Source: CAYRUP01 sp964578975
GTDB taxonomy: Bacteria > Pseudomonadota > Gammaproteobacteria > DSM-16500
Assembly: GCA_964578975.1 (NCBI GenBank)
Contig: CAZOFA010000057.1
Coordinates: 1-15,737 of the forward strand
Direction: 5' to 3'
DNA length: 15,737 bases
Shown here: piece after piece, positions 1-7,282 of the stretch
Layout of the letters: each line of letters opens with the position of its first letter
Numbering within the stretch: position 1 is the first letter of the stretch
Notes under the pieces: model-generated
What the model saw: the letters and a program-made list of their open reading frames with translations, nothing else
Database searches by the model: none
Told to the model about the DNA's origin: nothing
Position numbers and translations under genes: made by a program

Positions 1-1375
1 TTTTTAACGGCCGACGAAAATCAATTCCCTGACACGCCGCTAATAATTCAATCGCAACAATTCCCAACGTATTTTCCGTCATGAGTTGCAAACGTCGCGC
101 AGCAAATGTCGCCATGCTGACGTGATCTTCTTGATTCGCCGATGTTGGCATGCTATCCACACTGGCGGGATGTGCGAGCGATTTATTTTCGCTGGCAAGT
201 GACGCTGCCGTGACATGGGCAATCATAAAACCAGAATTCAATCCTGCATCTTTCACTAAAAATGCGGGCAACTGACTAAAATGCGCATCGATTAACAATG
301 CAATGCGTCTTTCAGAGAGTGCACCTATTTCTGCAATGCTTAATGCAAGTGTGTCAGCCGCCATGGCGACGGGTTCCGCATGAAAATTTCCACCCGAAAT
401 AATTTCATTTTCTGCAGCAAACACCAGCGGATTATCAGACACCGCATTTGCTTCAATGAGTAAAGTTTTTTGCGCGAATAAAATATGCGATAAACACGCG
501 CCCATCACTTGAGGTTGGCAACGCAGTGAATAAGGATCTTGTATTTTGTCACAATTGTGATGCGCATGGAGAATTTCGCTGTCCGTTAATAAATGACGTA
601 ACATGCTGGCAACCGCAATTTGTGTCGGATGACCACGCACGGCATGAATACGCGCATCAAACGGTGCTGCACTGCTTTCTGTTGCATCGACGGATAATGC
701 GCCGGCAAAAAGTGCTGCAACAAAATAATTTTCTGTTGCAAGCAAATGCACTAATGCAATGGCTGTTGAAACTTGTGTGCCATTTAATAATGCTAATCCT
801 TCTTTCGGAGCGAGTGTGAGAGGTTTAAGTCCTGCAATTTTTAAACCTGCTGAGGCTGAAATTATTTTTCCCTGATGACGCACATCGCCTATTCCCAGTA
901 ACGCAATACTCAAATGCGCAAGCGGTGCCAGATCACCTGATGCACCAACGGATCCTTGCGAGGGAATGCATGGATAAATTTTATGATTAAATAAACCAAT
1001 CAACGCATCAATTGTTTCGCTGCGAACGCCCGAAAACCCGCGCGCCAAACTATTAATTTTGAGTGCTAAAATCAAACGGACAATTTGATCAGAAAAATAA
1101 TCACCGGTTCCGGCGGCGTGCGATAAGATAATACTTTTTTGCAATGTTTGGAGATCGGTTTTATTTATTTTGGTCGAGGCCAACGAACCAAATCCGGTAT
1201 TAATGCCATACACGGTTTTATTGGTTGCAATGATATCTGTCACCACTTTTTCAGAAGCTTGAATGGCAGCCATGCAATCAGGATGTAATTCAATCGTGGT
1301 TTTTTCATCTAATAATTTTTTTATATCCGATAAAATTAATTGACCCGGTCGCAAGATGAATAAATTTTCCTTCAT
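1..1375 (-). CDS. hutH: Histidine ammonia-lyase HutH (C-terminus outside window)
   Basis: Deaminates L-histidine to trans-urocanate and ammonia, the first step of histidine breakdown in the cytosol. The frame is open from ATG at 1375 to the window edge (458 codons plus one base). The family is about 505-515 residues, so roughly 50 C-terminal residues are missing. The ASGD motif at residues 145-148 contains the Ala-Ser-Gly that cyclises into the MIO electrophile. Also seen are the block beginning GTQVSTA, the EPVAMAADTLALS block and the QGIDFRRPLK block at the edge. The reading frame was checked at several of these motifs and shows no frameshift. A good Shine-Dalgarno (AAGGGAA, 1384-1390) lies just upstream, 22 nt after the hutU stop, so this is the third gene of a hutG-hutU-hutH operon. 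Confidence 0.96.
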   Translation of the reverse strand, partial: MKENLFILRPGQLILSDIKKLLDEKTTIELHPDCMAAIQASEKVVTDIIATNKTVYGINTGFGSLASTKINKTDLQTLQKSIILSHAAGTGDYFSDQIVRLILALKINSLARGFSGVRSETIDALIGLFNHKIYPCIPSQGSVGASGDLAPLAHLSIALLGIGDVRHQGKIISASAGLKIAGLKPLTLAPKEGLALLNGTQVSTAIALVHLLATENYFVAALFAGALSVDATESSAAPFDARIHAVRGHPTQIAVASMLRHLLTDSEILHAHHNCDKIQDPYSLRCQPQVMGACLSHILFAQKTLLIEANAVSDNPLVFAAENEIISGGNFHAEPVAMAADTLALSIAEIGALSERRIALLIDAHFSQLPAFLVKDAGLNSGFMIAHVTAASLASENKSLAHPASVDSMPTSANQEDHVSMATFAARRLQLMTENTLGIVAIELLAACQGIDFRRPLK

Positions 1376-1397
1376 AAAAAAATTTCCCTTAAGCGTT

Positions 1398-3071
1398 CTA
1401 CGACGTGAGAAGATTTAAATTATTTTCTTTCGCACATTGCACCGCATCTTCATATCCCGCATCCGCATGACGCATCACACCACTCGCGGGATCATTGGTG
1501 AGCACGCGTGCTAAACGTTTTGCGGCGTCTGGTGTTCCATCAGCGACGATCACCAGCCCCGCGTGTTGTGAATAACCCATGCCAACACCACCGCCATGAT
1601 GAATGCTGACCCAGGTGGCACCACTCGCGCAATTGAGTAACGCATTTAACAAGGGCCAATCCGCCACCGCATCGGATCCATCCAACATATTTTCTGTTTC
1701 GCGATTGGGACTCGCGACTGAACCCGTATCCAAATGATCACGACCAATCACAATCGGTGCTTTTAATTCACCGTTCGCCACCATTTCATTAAATGCCAAC
1801 CCTAAACGCGCGCGCTCACCCAATCCGACCCAACAAATCCGCGCGGGCAATCCCTGAAAGGCAATGCGTTTTTTTGCCATGTCTAACCAATGATGCAAAT
1901 GAGGATTGTTGGGAATCAGTTGTTTTACTTTTTCATCAGTTTTGTAAATATCTTCAGGGTCACCGGAGAGCGCAACCCAACGAAATGGACCGACACCGCG
2001 ACAAAATAACGGTCGAATATAAGCCGGCACAAAACCGGGAAAATCAAATGCATTGTCAACGCCTGCTTCTTTGGCCATTTGCCGAATATTATTGCCATAA
2101 TCAAAGGTTGGAATTTTTATGCGATGAAACGCGAGCATCGCGCGCACTTGCAGCGCCATGGAATTTTTGGCTTCACGTATCACGCGTTCGGGATCGGTTT
2201 TACGCAGTGTTTCCGCTTGTTCAAGTGTCCAGCCACGCGGTAAATAACCATGTAGTGGATCATGTGCGCTCGTTTGATCGGTGACAAAATCCGGTTTTAT
2301 GTTTCGTTTAACGAGTTCAGGAAAAATATCCGCTGCATTGCCAAGCAAACCCACTGAGATTGGTTTATTGTCGCGACAAGCTTGGTTGATTAACTCAAGT
2401 GCGTGATCAAGATCGGTCGCTTGCACATCCAAATATTTTGTTTCGAGTCGACGTTTAATGCGTTGGGGATCGCATTCCACCGCAAGCAATGAAGCGCCTG
2501 CCATCGTTGCCGCCAGTGGTTGCGCGCCACCCATGCCGCCGAGACCTGCGGTTAAAAACCATTTTCCGGCGAGTTTTCCTGCATAATGCGCACGTGCGGC
2601 GGCAATGAATGTTTCGTACGTGCCTTGCACGATGCCCTGACTGCCAATATAAATCCATGAACCGGCGGTCATCTGGCCATACATCATCAAACCTTTTTTA
2701 TCGAGCTCATTAAAATATTCCCACGTCGACCAATGTGCCACTAAATTTGAATTTGCAATTAACACACGCGGTGCATCGCGATGCGTTTTAAACACGCCGA
2801 CGGGTTTTCCGGATTGAATTAATAAGGTTTCTTCATCAGATAAATTTTTGAGTGCTTGGATAATTTTGTCGTACGCATCCCAATCCCGTGCTGCACGACC
2901 CATGCCACCATACACAACTAAATCACTTGGATTCTCAGCCACTTCAGCATCCAAATTATTCATCAGCATGCGCAGTGGCGCTTCCGTCAACCAACTTTTT
3001 GCGCTGAGTGTCGTGCCGCGAGGGGCCGCAATATGGCGTGAGGGATCATGACGATTATTCTTTTGTGTCAT
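1398..3071 (-). CDS. hutU: Urocanate hydratase (urocanase) HutU
   Basis: Hydrates urocanate to 4-imidazolone-5-propionate, using tightly bound NAD+ as an electrophile. The start chosen at 3071 (MTQKNNRHDP...) gives 557 residues, the usual family length. The open frame extends 13 codons further to an ATG at 3110, but that extension (MKLFITNMIISPF) lies inside hutG and does not resemble HutU N-termini. Recognisable blocks are the N-terminal APRG...KSWLTEAPLRMLMNNLD, the glycine-rich NAD-binding segment TAGLGGMGGAQ (residues about 174-184), FCRGVGPFRW (356-365), and RICWVGLGER (411-420), whose Cys413 probably matches the conserved active-site cysteine of bacterial urocanases. The start overlaps the 3' end of hutG by 17 nt and has no clear Shine-Dalgarno, suggesting translational coupling to hutG. 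Confidence 0.96.
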   Translation of the reverse strand: MTQKNNRHDPSRHIAAPRGTTLSAKSWLTEAPLRMLMNNLDAEVAENPSDLVVYGGMGRAARDWDAYDKIIQALKNLSDEETLLIQSGKPVGVFKTHRDAPRVLIANSNLVAHWSTWEYFNELDKKGLMMYGQMTAGSWIYIGSQGIVQGTYETFIAAARAHYAGKLAGKWFLTAGLGGMGGAQPLAATMAGASLLAVECDPQRIKRRLETKYLDVQATDLDHALELINQACRDNKPISVGLLGNAADIFPELVKRNIKPDFVTDQTSAHDPLHGYLPRGWTLEQAETLRKTDPERVIREAKNSMALQVRAMLAFHRIKIPTFDYGNNIRQMAKEAGVDNAFDFPGFVPAYIRPLFCRGVGPFRWVALSGDPEDIYKTDEKVKQLIPNNPHLHHWLDMAKKRIAFQGLPARICWVGLGERARLGLAFNEMVANGELKAPIVIGRDHLDTGSVASPNRETENMLDGSDAVADWPLLNALLNCASGATWVSIHHGGGVGMGYSQHAGLVIVADGTPDAAKRLARVLTNDPASGVMRHADAGYEDAVQCAKENNLNLLTS

Positions 3072-4059
3072 AAATGGTGAGATGATCATGTTGGTGATGA
3101 ACAATTTCATAAATTAAATTTGCCGCTAATTTTGCGGTGCAATTATCAATGTCGTAACGCGGTGATAATTCGGCAATATCATAGCTGATCATTTTTCCCG
3201 ACAAACTTAATTGTCTTAACAAGGGAATCACTTGCCAGGGCAATAAACCTAACGGTTGCGGCGCACTCACACCCGGCGCAAATGCAGAAGCAAACACATC
3301 TAAACAAATACTCGCGTAAATATATTCATTTTCATCGACAATTCGATCGACAAAATCCACGCATTTTTCCAATTGTCCTTGTTGCAATTCATCGGCCCAA
3401 ATAATATGTGCATGAAAATTTTTTGCGGTTTCCAACAAGTAACGTGAGTTAGCGCCAAATTGAACCCCGATACAATTGTAATCGAAACGACGTTTTTGTT
3501 TTTTCAGTGCTTCGGCAATTTGTAAAAACGGAGTCCCAGAACTGCCACGCTCGTTCGATAATAATGGACGCAGATCAAAATGCGCATCGAAATTAATGAT
3601 GCCGATGGGATGTTCCGGGTACGCTTTTTCGATACCTTGATAATGTCCCCAAGCAAGTTCGTGACCGCCACCTAACACAATCGGCGTGATTTTTTGTCGT
3701 AATAATAAAGCGACTAAATCACCGAGTGCTTGTTGCGACTCTTCTAAATCACCATCGGCACACGCAATATTTCCCACATCAATACATTCAAAGGTATTTT
3801 TTTGGATGGGCAATTTAGACAGTGCTTGGCGAATGGCATTGGGACCTTCAATCGCACCCACGCGACCGAAATTACGCCGAATGCCTTCATCGCATTTAAA
3901 ACCAACTAATGCGAAGGTTTGTTTACGCGTTTCGATGGTGGTTTGATCTAACAAATTAATGCAACGCACAATTTGAAAAAATGCTGAAGCAGGCGGAGTA
4001 TCGGCACGTCCCTGCCACAGGGTTTTATCGGGTGGTAAATAGCGGGTATTCCAACTCAT
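3055..4059 (-). CDS. hutG: Formimidoylglutamase HutG (arginase/ureohydrolase family)
   Basis: Hydrolyses N-formimino-L-glutamate to glutamate and formamide, the last step of the pathway and the route that bypasses formylglutamate. The protein has 334 residues, near the family length. Ureohydrolase metal-site motifs are present: GGGHE (His133) and NFDAHFD (Asp158, His160, Asp162). In the third metal motif, ICLDVF (251-256), the first of the two expected aspartates is Cys252 and the second is Asp254. It is followed by SAFAPGVSAP, typical of HutG. It is the first gene of the minus-strand hutG-hutU-hutH unit and is divergent from hutI. The placement next to hutI/hutU/hutH makes HutG far more likely than arginase or agmatinase. 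The start has no strong Shine-Dalgarno. Confidence 0.92.
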   Translation of the reverse strand: MSWNTRYLPPDKTLWQGRADTPPASAFFQIVRCINLLDQTTIETRKQTFALVGFKCDEGIRRNFGRVGAIEGPNAIRQALSKLPIQKNTFECIDVGNIACADGDLEESQQALGDLVALLLRQKITPIVLGGGHELAWGHYQGIEKAYPEHPIGIINFDAHFDLRPLLSNERGSSGTPFLQIAEALKKQKRRFDYNCIGVQFGANSRYLLETAKNFHAHIIWADELQQGQLEKCVDFVDRIVDENEYIYASICLDVFASAFAPGVSAPQPLGLLPWQVIPLLRQLSLSGKMISYDIAELSPRYDIDNCTAKLAANLIYEIVHHQHDHLTIYDTKE

Positions 4060-4115
4060 CGAGATTCATGCTCAAATCAGGAATAATACTGTCATTCTAA
4101 CCTAAAGGTAACAGC
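4060..4115. promoter_or_regulatory. Divergent hutG / hutI intergenic promoter region
   Basis: Only 56 bp separate the two start codons, so both hut promoters and any operator must lie here or inside the gene ends. On the minus strand a TTGCAT (4121-4116) and a TAGAAT (4099-4094) with a 16-bp spacer form a plausible sigma-70 promoter for hutG. Its -35 would lie in the first codons of hutI, so transcription of the two units may interfere. For hutI only a TAATAC hexamer (4084-4089) is seen, without a convincing -35. AAGG at 4105-4108 is the hutI Shine-Dalgarno. No clear HutC-type palindrome was found. The promoter calls rest on visual matches only. Confidence 0.35.
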
Positions 4116-5333
4116 ATGCAATGGGATGCTTTGTGGATAAATGGCACGATCGCCACCTGTGAGTCCAATGGGAAACCATATGGATTGATTGAGGAAGGTG
4201 CGATCGGTGTCAAAGATGGAAAAATTGTTTGGATTGGGCGACGGAAAGATTTGCCAAAAACGCAGGATGCGACACACATTTTCGATGTGGCAGGTGCTTG
4301 CATCACACCGGGTTTCATTGATTGTCATACGCATTTGGTTTTTGCTGGGAATCGGGCTCACGAATTTGAACTGCGCATGCAAGGCACAACGTATGAAATG
4401 ATTTTGCAACAGGGCGGTGGTATTCATTCGACTGTGCGTGCTACGCGTGAAATTTCTGAAGAAGAATTATTTCAGCAAAGTTTGCAACGTGCGCGCGCCA
4501 TGCAAGCGAGTGGGGTGACTACCATCGAAATTAAATCCGGTTATGGATTGGATCTTGAAACGGAATTAAAAATATTACGTGTCGCAAAACGCATTGAAGA
4601 AACATTATCGCTCACCGTGGTAAAAACTTTTTTAGGCGCGCACACCGTGCCGCTGGAATATCAACAACGTGCAGATGACTATGTGGATTATGTGTGTGAC
4701 ATTGTGTTGCCGCGTGTGGTTGAATTGCAGTTGGCGGATGCAGTCGATGTATTTTGTGAGACGATTGGTTTTTCGCGCGTGCAAACCGAACGTGTCTTTA
4801 AAACCGCAGAAAAATATGGATTAAAAATTAAATGTCATGCAGAGCAATTAAGTGATTTAGGTGCGTCACTGTTAGCGGCGCAATATAAAGCATTATCGGT
4901 CGATCACTTAGAATTTCTTTCGGAAAAAGCAGTGAGCGCGCTCGCCAAAGCAGGCACGGTTGCGGTGTTATTACCCGGCGCATTTTATTTTTTACGCGAG
5001 AAAAAAGCGCCGCCCGTCGCCTGGTTACGTGAGCAGGGTGTACCGATGGCAATTGCGACCGATTGTAATCCTGGGACATCGCCGGTGACGTCGTTGTTAT
5101 TAATGCTGAATATGGCCTGTGTGTTATTTCAATTAACACCCGAAGAAGCATTATTGGGTGTGACGCGCCATGCGGCACGTGCTTTAGGATTAGAAGCACA
5201 ATTAGGGACTTTGGCAGTGGGTAAAAATGCGGATTTGGTGGTCTGGAATGCGACGCATCCTATTGAATTGACTTACTTTATTGGCTCTATTGCTTGTTTA
5301 CAATGTGTTAAAAATGGCCGTGTGTTGTCTTAA
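4116..5333 (+). CDS. hutI: Imidazolonepropionase HutI
   Basis: Opens the ring of 4-imidazolone-5-propionate to give N-formimino-L-glutamate, the third step of histidine degradation. It is a metal-dependent amidohydrolase with a TIM barrel. The 405 residues match the family. Metal-site motifs are CHTH (His71, His73), KCHAEQ (His241) and ATDCNPG (Asp316). FLGAHTVP (His176) and SVDHLEF (His264) are further conserved active-site blocks. The substrate-binding segment FAGNRAHEFELRMQGTTYEMI follows the HxH motif, as in other HutI proteins. Start ATG 4116 has AAGG seven nt upstream. It is transcribed alone, away from hutGUH. No terminator is obvious after it, and a PmrA-box-like repeat begins seven bases after its stop. 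Confidence 0.96.
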   Translation: MQWDALWINGTIATCESNGKPYGLIEEGAIGVKDGKIVWIGRRKDLPKTQDATHIFDVAGACITPGFIDCHTHLVFAGNRAHEFELRMQGTTYEMILQQGGGIHSTVRATREISEEELFQQSLQRARAMQASGVTTIEIKSGYGLDLETELKILRVAKRIEETLSLTVVKTFLGAHTVPLEYQQRADDYVDYVCDIVLPRVVELQLADAVDVFCETIGFSRVQTERVFKTAEKYGLKIKCHAEQLSDLGASLLAAQYKALSVDHLEFLSEKAVSALAKAGTVAVLLPGAFYFLREKKAPPVAWLREQGVPMAIATDCNPGTSPVTSLLLMLNMACVLFQLTPEEALLGVTRHAARALGLEAQLGTLAVGKNADLVVWNATHPIELTYFIGSIACLQCVKNGRVLS

Positions 5334-5339
5334 TCCATC

Positions 5340-5383
5340 CTTAAGTTTTAGGTAAGATCACCTTAAGTTTCGCTTGTTAATAT
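5340..5383 (+). promoter_or_regulatory. Triple direct repeat resembling a PmrA box, with -10 element
   Basis: Three hexamers follow each other at an exact 11-bp period: CTTAAG (5340-5345), GGTAAG (5351-5356) and CTTAAG (5362-5367), separated by 5-nt spacers. Ten nt later comes TAATAT (5378-5383), a -10-like hexamer. The last repeats would therefore overlap the -35 region, which itself is poor, as expected for an activator-dependent promoter. A CTTAAG-N5-CTTAAG-type direct repeat is the known recognition pattern of the response regulator PmrA/BasR. In Legionella and Coxiella, PmrA drives Dot/Icm genes and effectors. The assignment to PmrA is inferred. CTTAAG is itself palindromic, so orientation comes from the downstream gene. 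Confidence 0.5.
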
Positions 5384-5418
5384 AAGTCATTCTTAGAAAG
5401 AAACGAGGAATGATGTAT

Positions 5419-6207
5419 ATGACATTTCATAATGATGAAGAAAAAGGCTCTCCTAGAGCGCGACAAAACTCAGACAGCGTGATCCGGGATCCTAATGCTG
5501 AACTTCTTCGACCAGCAACAGCTATCTTAGCGGTCGCAGGACTTGATGCTGATGCAGAGATCATGAGACGTTTAAATGATCATATCAGTCGAGATGGTAT
5601 TCTTTCATCGTTGACTGTATTAAGTCAGGCTAAACCAAATAGTTTACTCACCAGAGAACATTTAATCCGTTTATTCGATTTAATTGATCGACACGAAGAC
5701 GACGTGATTTTTCCTTTGAGTAATTCGTTACTTCAATTAAGTAAAGCGGGAATTCTCGCTGAAAACTTTGACAGCCTCATCGCTCATACATCTGCAAATC
5801 GAATTATGGCGATTGGTGCGCTGAATGCATCATTACGGATGTTGTACGATGTGAAGTTAAACGTTGTTAACTCCGGACAAACGCTTCTTAATCAACAGAG
5901 GTATACAGATTTAATTAACTTCACGCCAGAACAAATGATGAGTTATAAGGATGGAGCAGTAGCTGCATTCAATGGCCAAACGTTCAGCGCAGATGTGTAT
6001 GACCGTTTAAAAACCATTATTAACACCCCGAAACCCAGAGCAGCGGTTGGTCTGGCTTACTATTTGGCGGATAATCCTAATCCGGCTCCTGGCGCATCGA
6101 GCTCGAATGGTTTATTCAAGCCTAAATATATGGAATCACCCCAGGCACCATCAACTTACAGTAATCCAAATATTAAGCGAAGAGGGTTTATGCCGGATGG
6201 GAAATAA
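5419..6207 (+). CDS. Hypothetical protein, candidate secreted effector
   Basis: I do not recognise the family. From ATG 5419 it has 262 residues. ATGs at 5410 and 5413 are in frame, but GAGGA at 5405-5409 is best spaced for 5419. The product is soluble, with no signal peptide or membrane segment. The middle is helix-rich and carries loosely repeated units of the form L(L/A)xExxxxLI: SLLTREHLIRLFDLI and GILAENFDSLIAH, spaced about 36 residues apart, with weaker copies later. The last 50 residues are Pro/Ser/Asn-rich and probably disordered, with a basic NIKRRG near the end. A PmrA-box-like repeat precedes it and a strong terminator follows. Convergent with another unknown gene. A Dot/Icm effector role is inferred from promoter type and lack of known domains, not from a domain match. 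Confidence 0.75.
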   Translation: MTFHNDEEKGSPRARQNSDSVIRDPNAELLRPATAILAVAGLDADAEIMRRLNDHISRDGILSSLTVLSQAKPNSLLTREHLIRLFDLIDRHEDDVIFPLSNSLLQLSKAGILAENFDSLIAHTSANRIMAIGALNASLRMLYDVKLNVVNSGQTLLNQQRYTDLINFTPEQMMSYKDGAVAAFNGQTFSADVYDRLKTIINTPKPRAAVGLAYYLADNPNPAPGASSSNGLFKPKYMESPQAPSTYSNPNIKRRGFMPDGK

Positions 6208-6229
6208 TGAGGAATCGCAGATATGCAAA

Positions 6230-6295
6230 GCGAGCGTAGCGAAGCCAGAAAAGCGCTAATGATCAAAGCATTCTGGATTGCTTCGCTACGCTCGC
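6230..6295. repeat. Long palindromic repeat in the 3' region
   Basis: A perfect 16-bp inverted repeat is seen: GCGAGCGTAGCGAAGC at 6230-6245 and its reverse complement at 6280-6295. A further five pairs, CAGAA (6246-6250) with TTCTG (6271-6275), extend the stem. The RNA of the upstream gene would fold this into a long hairpin before reaching the terminator. The right arm with its TTGC...GCAATGACG context looks like the dispersed palindromic elements scattered between genes in many proteobacterial genomes. It may stabilise the mRNA end. It encodes no protein. Confidence 0.75.
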
Positions 6296-6339
6296 AATGA
6301 CGAGATAGAGTTTTTCAGTAGCTTTCGCTAGCAGAACAG

Positions 6340-6373
6340 ACGGTGTCAGGTTTAACCTAACACCGTTTTTTTT
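6340..6373 (+). terminator. Rho-independent terminator
   Basis: ACGGTGT (6340-6346) pairs with ACACCGT (6360-6366), and inside it AGGTTTAACCT forms a further palindromic stem. A run of eight T (6366-6373) follows. On the plus strand this is a textbook terminator for the gene ending at 6207. On the minus strand the bases after the stem are not T-rich, so it would be a poor terminator for the convergent gene, although its stop codon touches the T run. Confidence 0.85.
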
Positions 6374-7163
6374 ATCTTCTTTTTGTAGGATTAGGCAAGG
6401 CGCCAGATGTTACTGCTTCTGCTACTCGACGTTGTTGCTCTTCCATCGCTTGTACTCTCGCACTATGGCGTTTTCGAGCCTTGAAAAAAGGTATCTCAGG
6501 ATCAGTGTAAATTTTTTTGAACTGCGGAACAGTAAGAACCGGCTTTCCATTATCTTGTCTTGTAGATAAATGTTCAAAGCTCGTTCTGATTTCGCCTGCT
6601 GATCCGATGTCAGCTAATTTTTGCTCGATTAAATGCGGACAAAGACTCGGCTTTTGGGCGGCTTTATTTGTTGCCGCACGCATTTGCATAAATTGACTCA
6701 TTGCTTCTTCAGTCAGATAAGGTTTTGTGAGTTTTTTTGAACTACTACGAAGAGCATAATGATCAACTTGATCCAATACAGCTAGGTCGGCATTGCCATC
6801 CGCATCGAATCCGCCAGAATGTTTTAGAGGATGCGCCATTTTCGCAGCGTCTTCTGCTTTGAAGCTCGGATGGGTGAATAGGTTTTTTACGATACCATGT
6901 GCAACCGCATTAGCCATGATTGTTTTTGCTGTTTTTTGTGCCTCTGCGAGTGGTGTTCCGAGTGAGACTAATCCGTCCGTCAGGATTTTTATATCAATAT
7001 CGGTTGTAGCTATATTTTCTGGCGCGATCCCACACGCTGCAGCGATATGTCTGACTAGATTAGAATAAGTAGGGGCGGGGGTGTTTTCAGTTTTATGTTC
7101 TTTAGGGGAGGTGGTGGTGGTATCTGATGCTTCAGTTGTTGCCTTTCTCTTTCTTCCTTCCAT
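6372..7163 (-). CDS. Hypothetical protein with basic termini, candidate secreted effector
   Basis: I do not recognise the family. 263 residues, soluble, no signal peptide or membrane segment. Residues 1-33 are a low-complexity Thr/Ser/Lys/Pro stretch that starts with the basic cluster GRKRK (3-7). Residues about 34-220 look mainly helical. The C-terminal part has KARKR (228-232), a Glu-containing segment AMEEQQRR and a final PTKRR. The basic clusters look like eukaryotic nuclear localisation signals, and a glutamate-rich segment near the C-terminus is known from many Dot/Icm substrates; both are suggestive only. The start at 7163 has a strong Shine-Dalgarno, AAAAGGAG. A PmrA-box-like repeat lies about 70 nt upstream. 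It converges on the other unknown gene. Confidence 0.75.
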   Translation of the reverse strand: MEGRKRKATTEASDTTTTSPKEHKTENTPAPTYSNLVRHIAAACGIAPENIATTDIDIKILTDGLVSLGTPLAEAQKTAKTIMANAVAHGIVKNLFTHPSFKAEDAAKMAHPLKHSGGFDADGNADLAVLDQVDHYALRSSSKKLTKPYLTEEAMSQFMQMRAATNKAAQKPSLCPHLIEQKLADIGSAGEIRTSFEHLSTRQDNGKPVLTVPQFKKIYTDPEIPFFKARKRHSARVQAMEEQQRRVAEAVTSGALPNPTKRR

Positions 7164-7215
7164 AAATTACTCCTTTTGAATCGTTATCGAATTAAACTTC
7201 TTCCGAACGAAAATG

Positions 7216-7248
7216 ACGATAGCAATTCAAGCTTAAGGAATTATTAAA
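7216..7248 (-). promoter_or_regulatory. PmrA-box-like direct repeat with -10 element
   Basis: Read on the minus strand, TTTAAT (7248-7243), a 5-nt spacer and CTTAAG (7237-7232) give an 11-bp direct repeat of the YTTAAK-N5-CTTAAG type. Exactly 10 nt after it comes TATCGT (7221-7216), a weak -10 with four of six consensus bases. The distance from repeat to -10 is the same as in front of the gene at 5419. Transcription would start near 7209, giving a leader of about 45 nt. PmrA control is inferred from the pattern. Confidence 0.45.
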
Positions 7249-7282
7249 AATTTAAAATAATTCTCAGTGAATAATTCCACGT

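Noticed and set aside
526..819. Open frame of 97 codons on the plus strand inside hutH
   Set aside because: It is the antisense shadow of hutH, whose frame and motifs are intact across the whole stretch.
1793..2284. Open frame of 163 codons on the plus strand inside hutU
   Set aside because: It lies antisense to the well-conserved hutU coding sequence and has no ribosome-binding site or family resemblance.
3072..3110. N-terminal extension of HutU by 13 residues
   Set aside because: The extension does not resemble HutU N-termini and lies in the 3' end of hutG; the start at 3071 gives the usual 557 residues.
5340..5370. The CTTAAG repeat as a hutI terminator hairpin
   Set aside because: The arms pair only with a 4-5 nt bulge and no T run follows; the even 11-bp spacing fits a direct-repeat binding site better.
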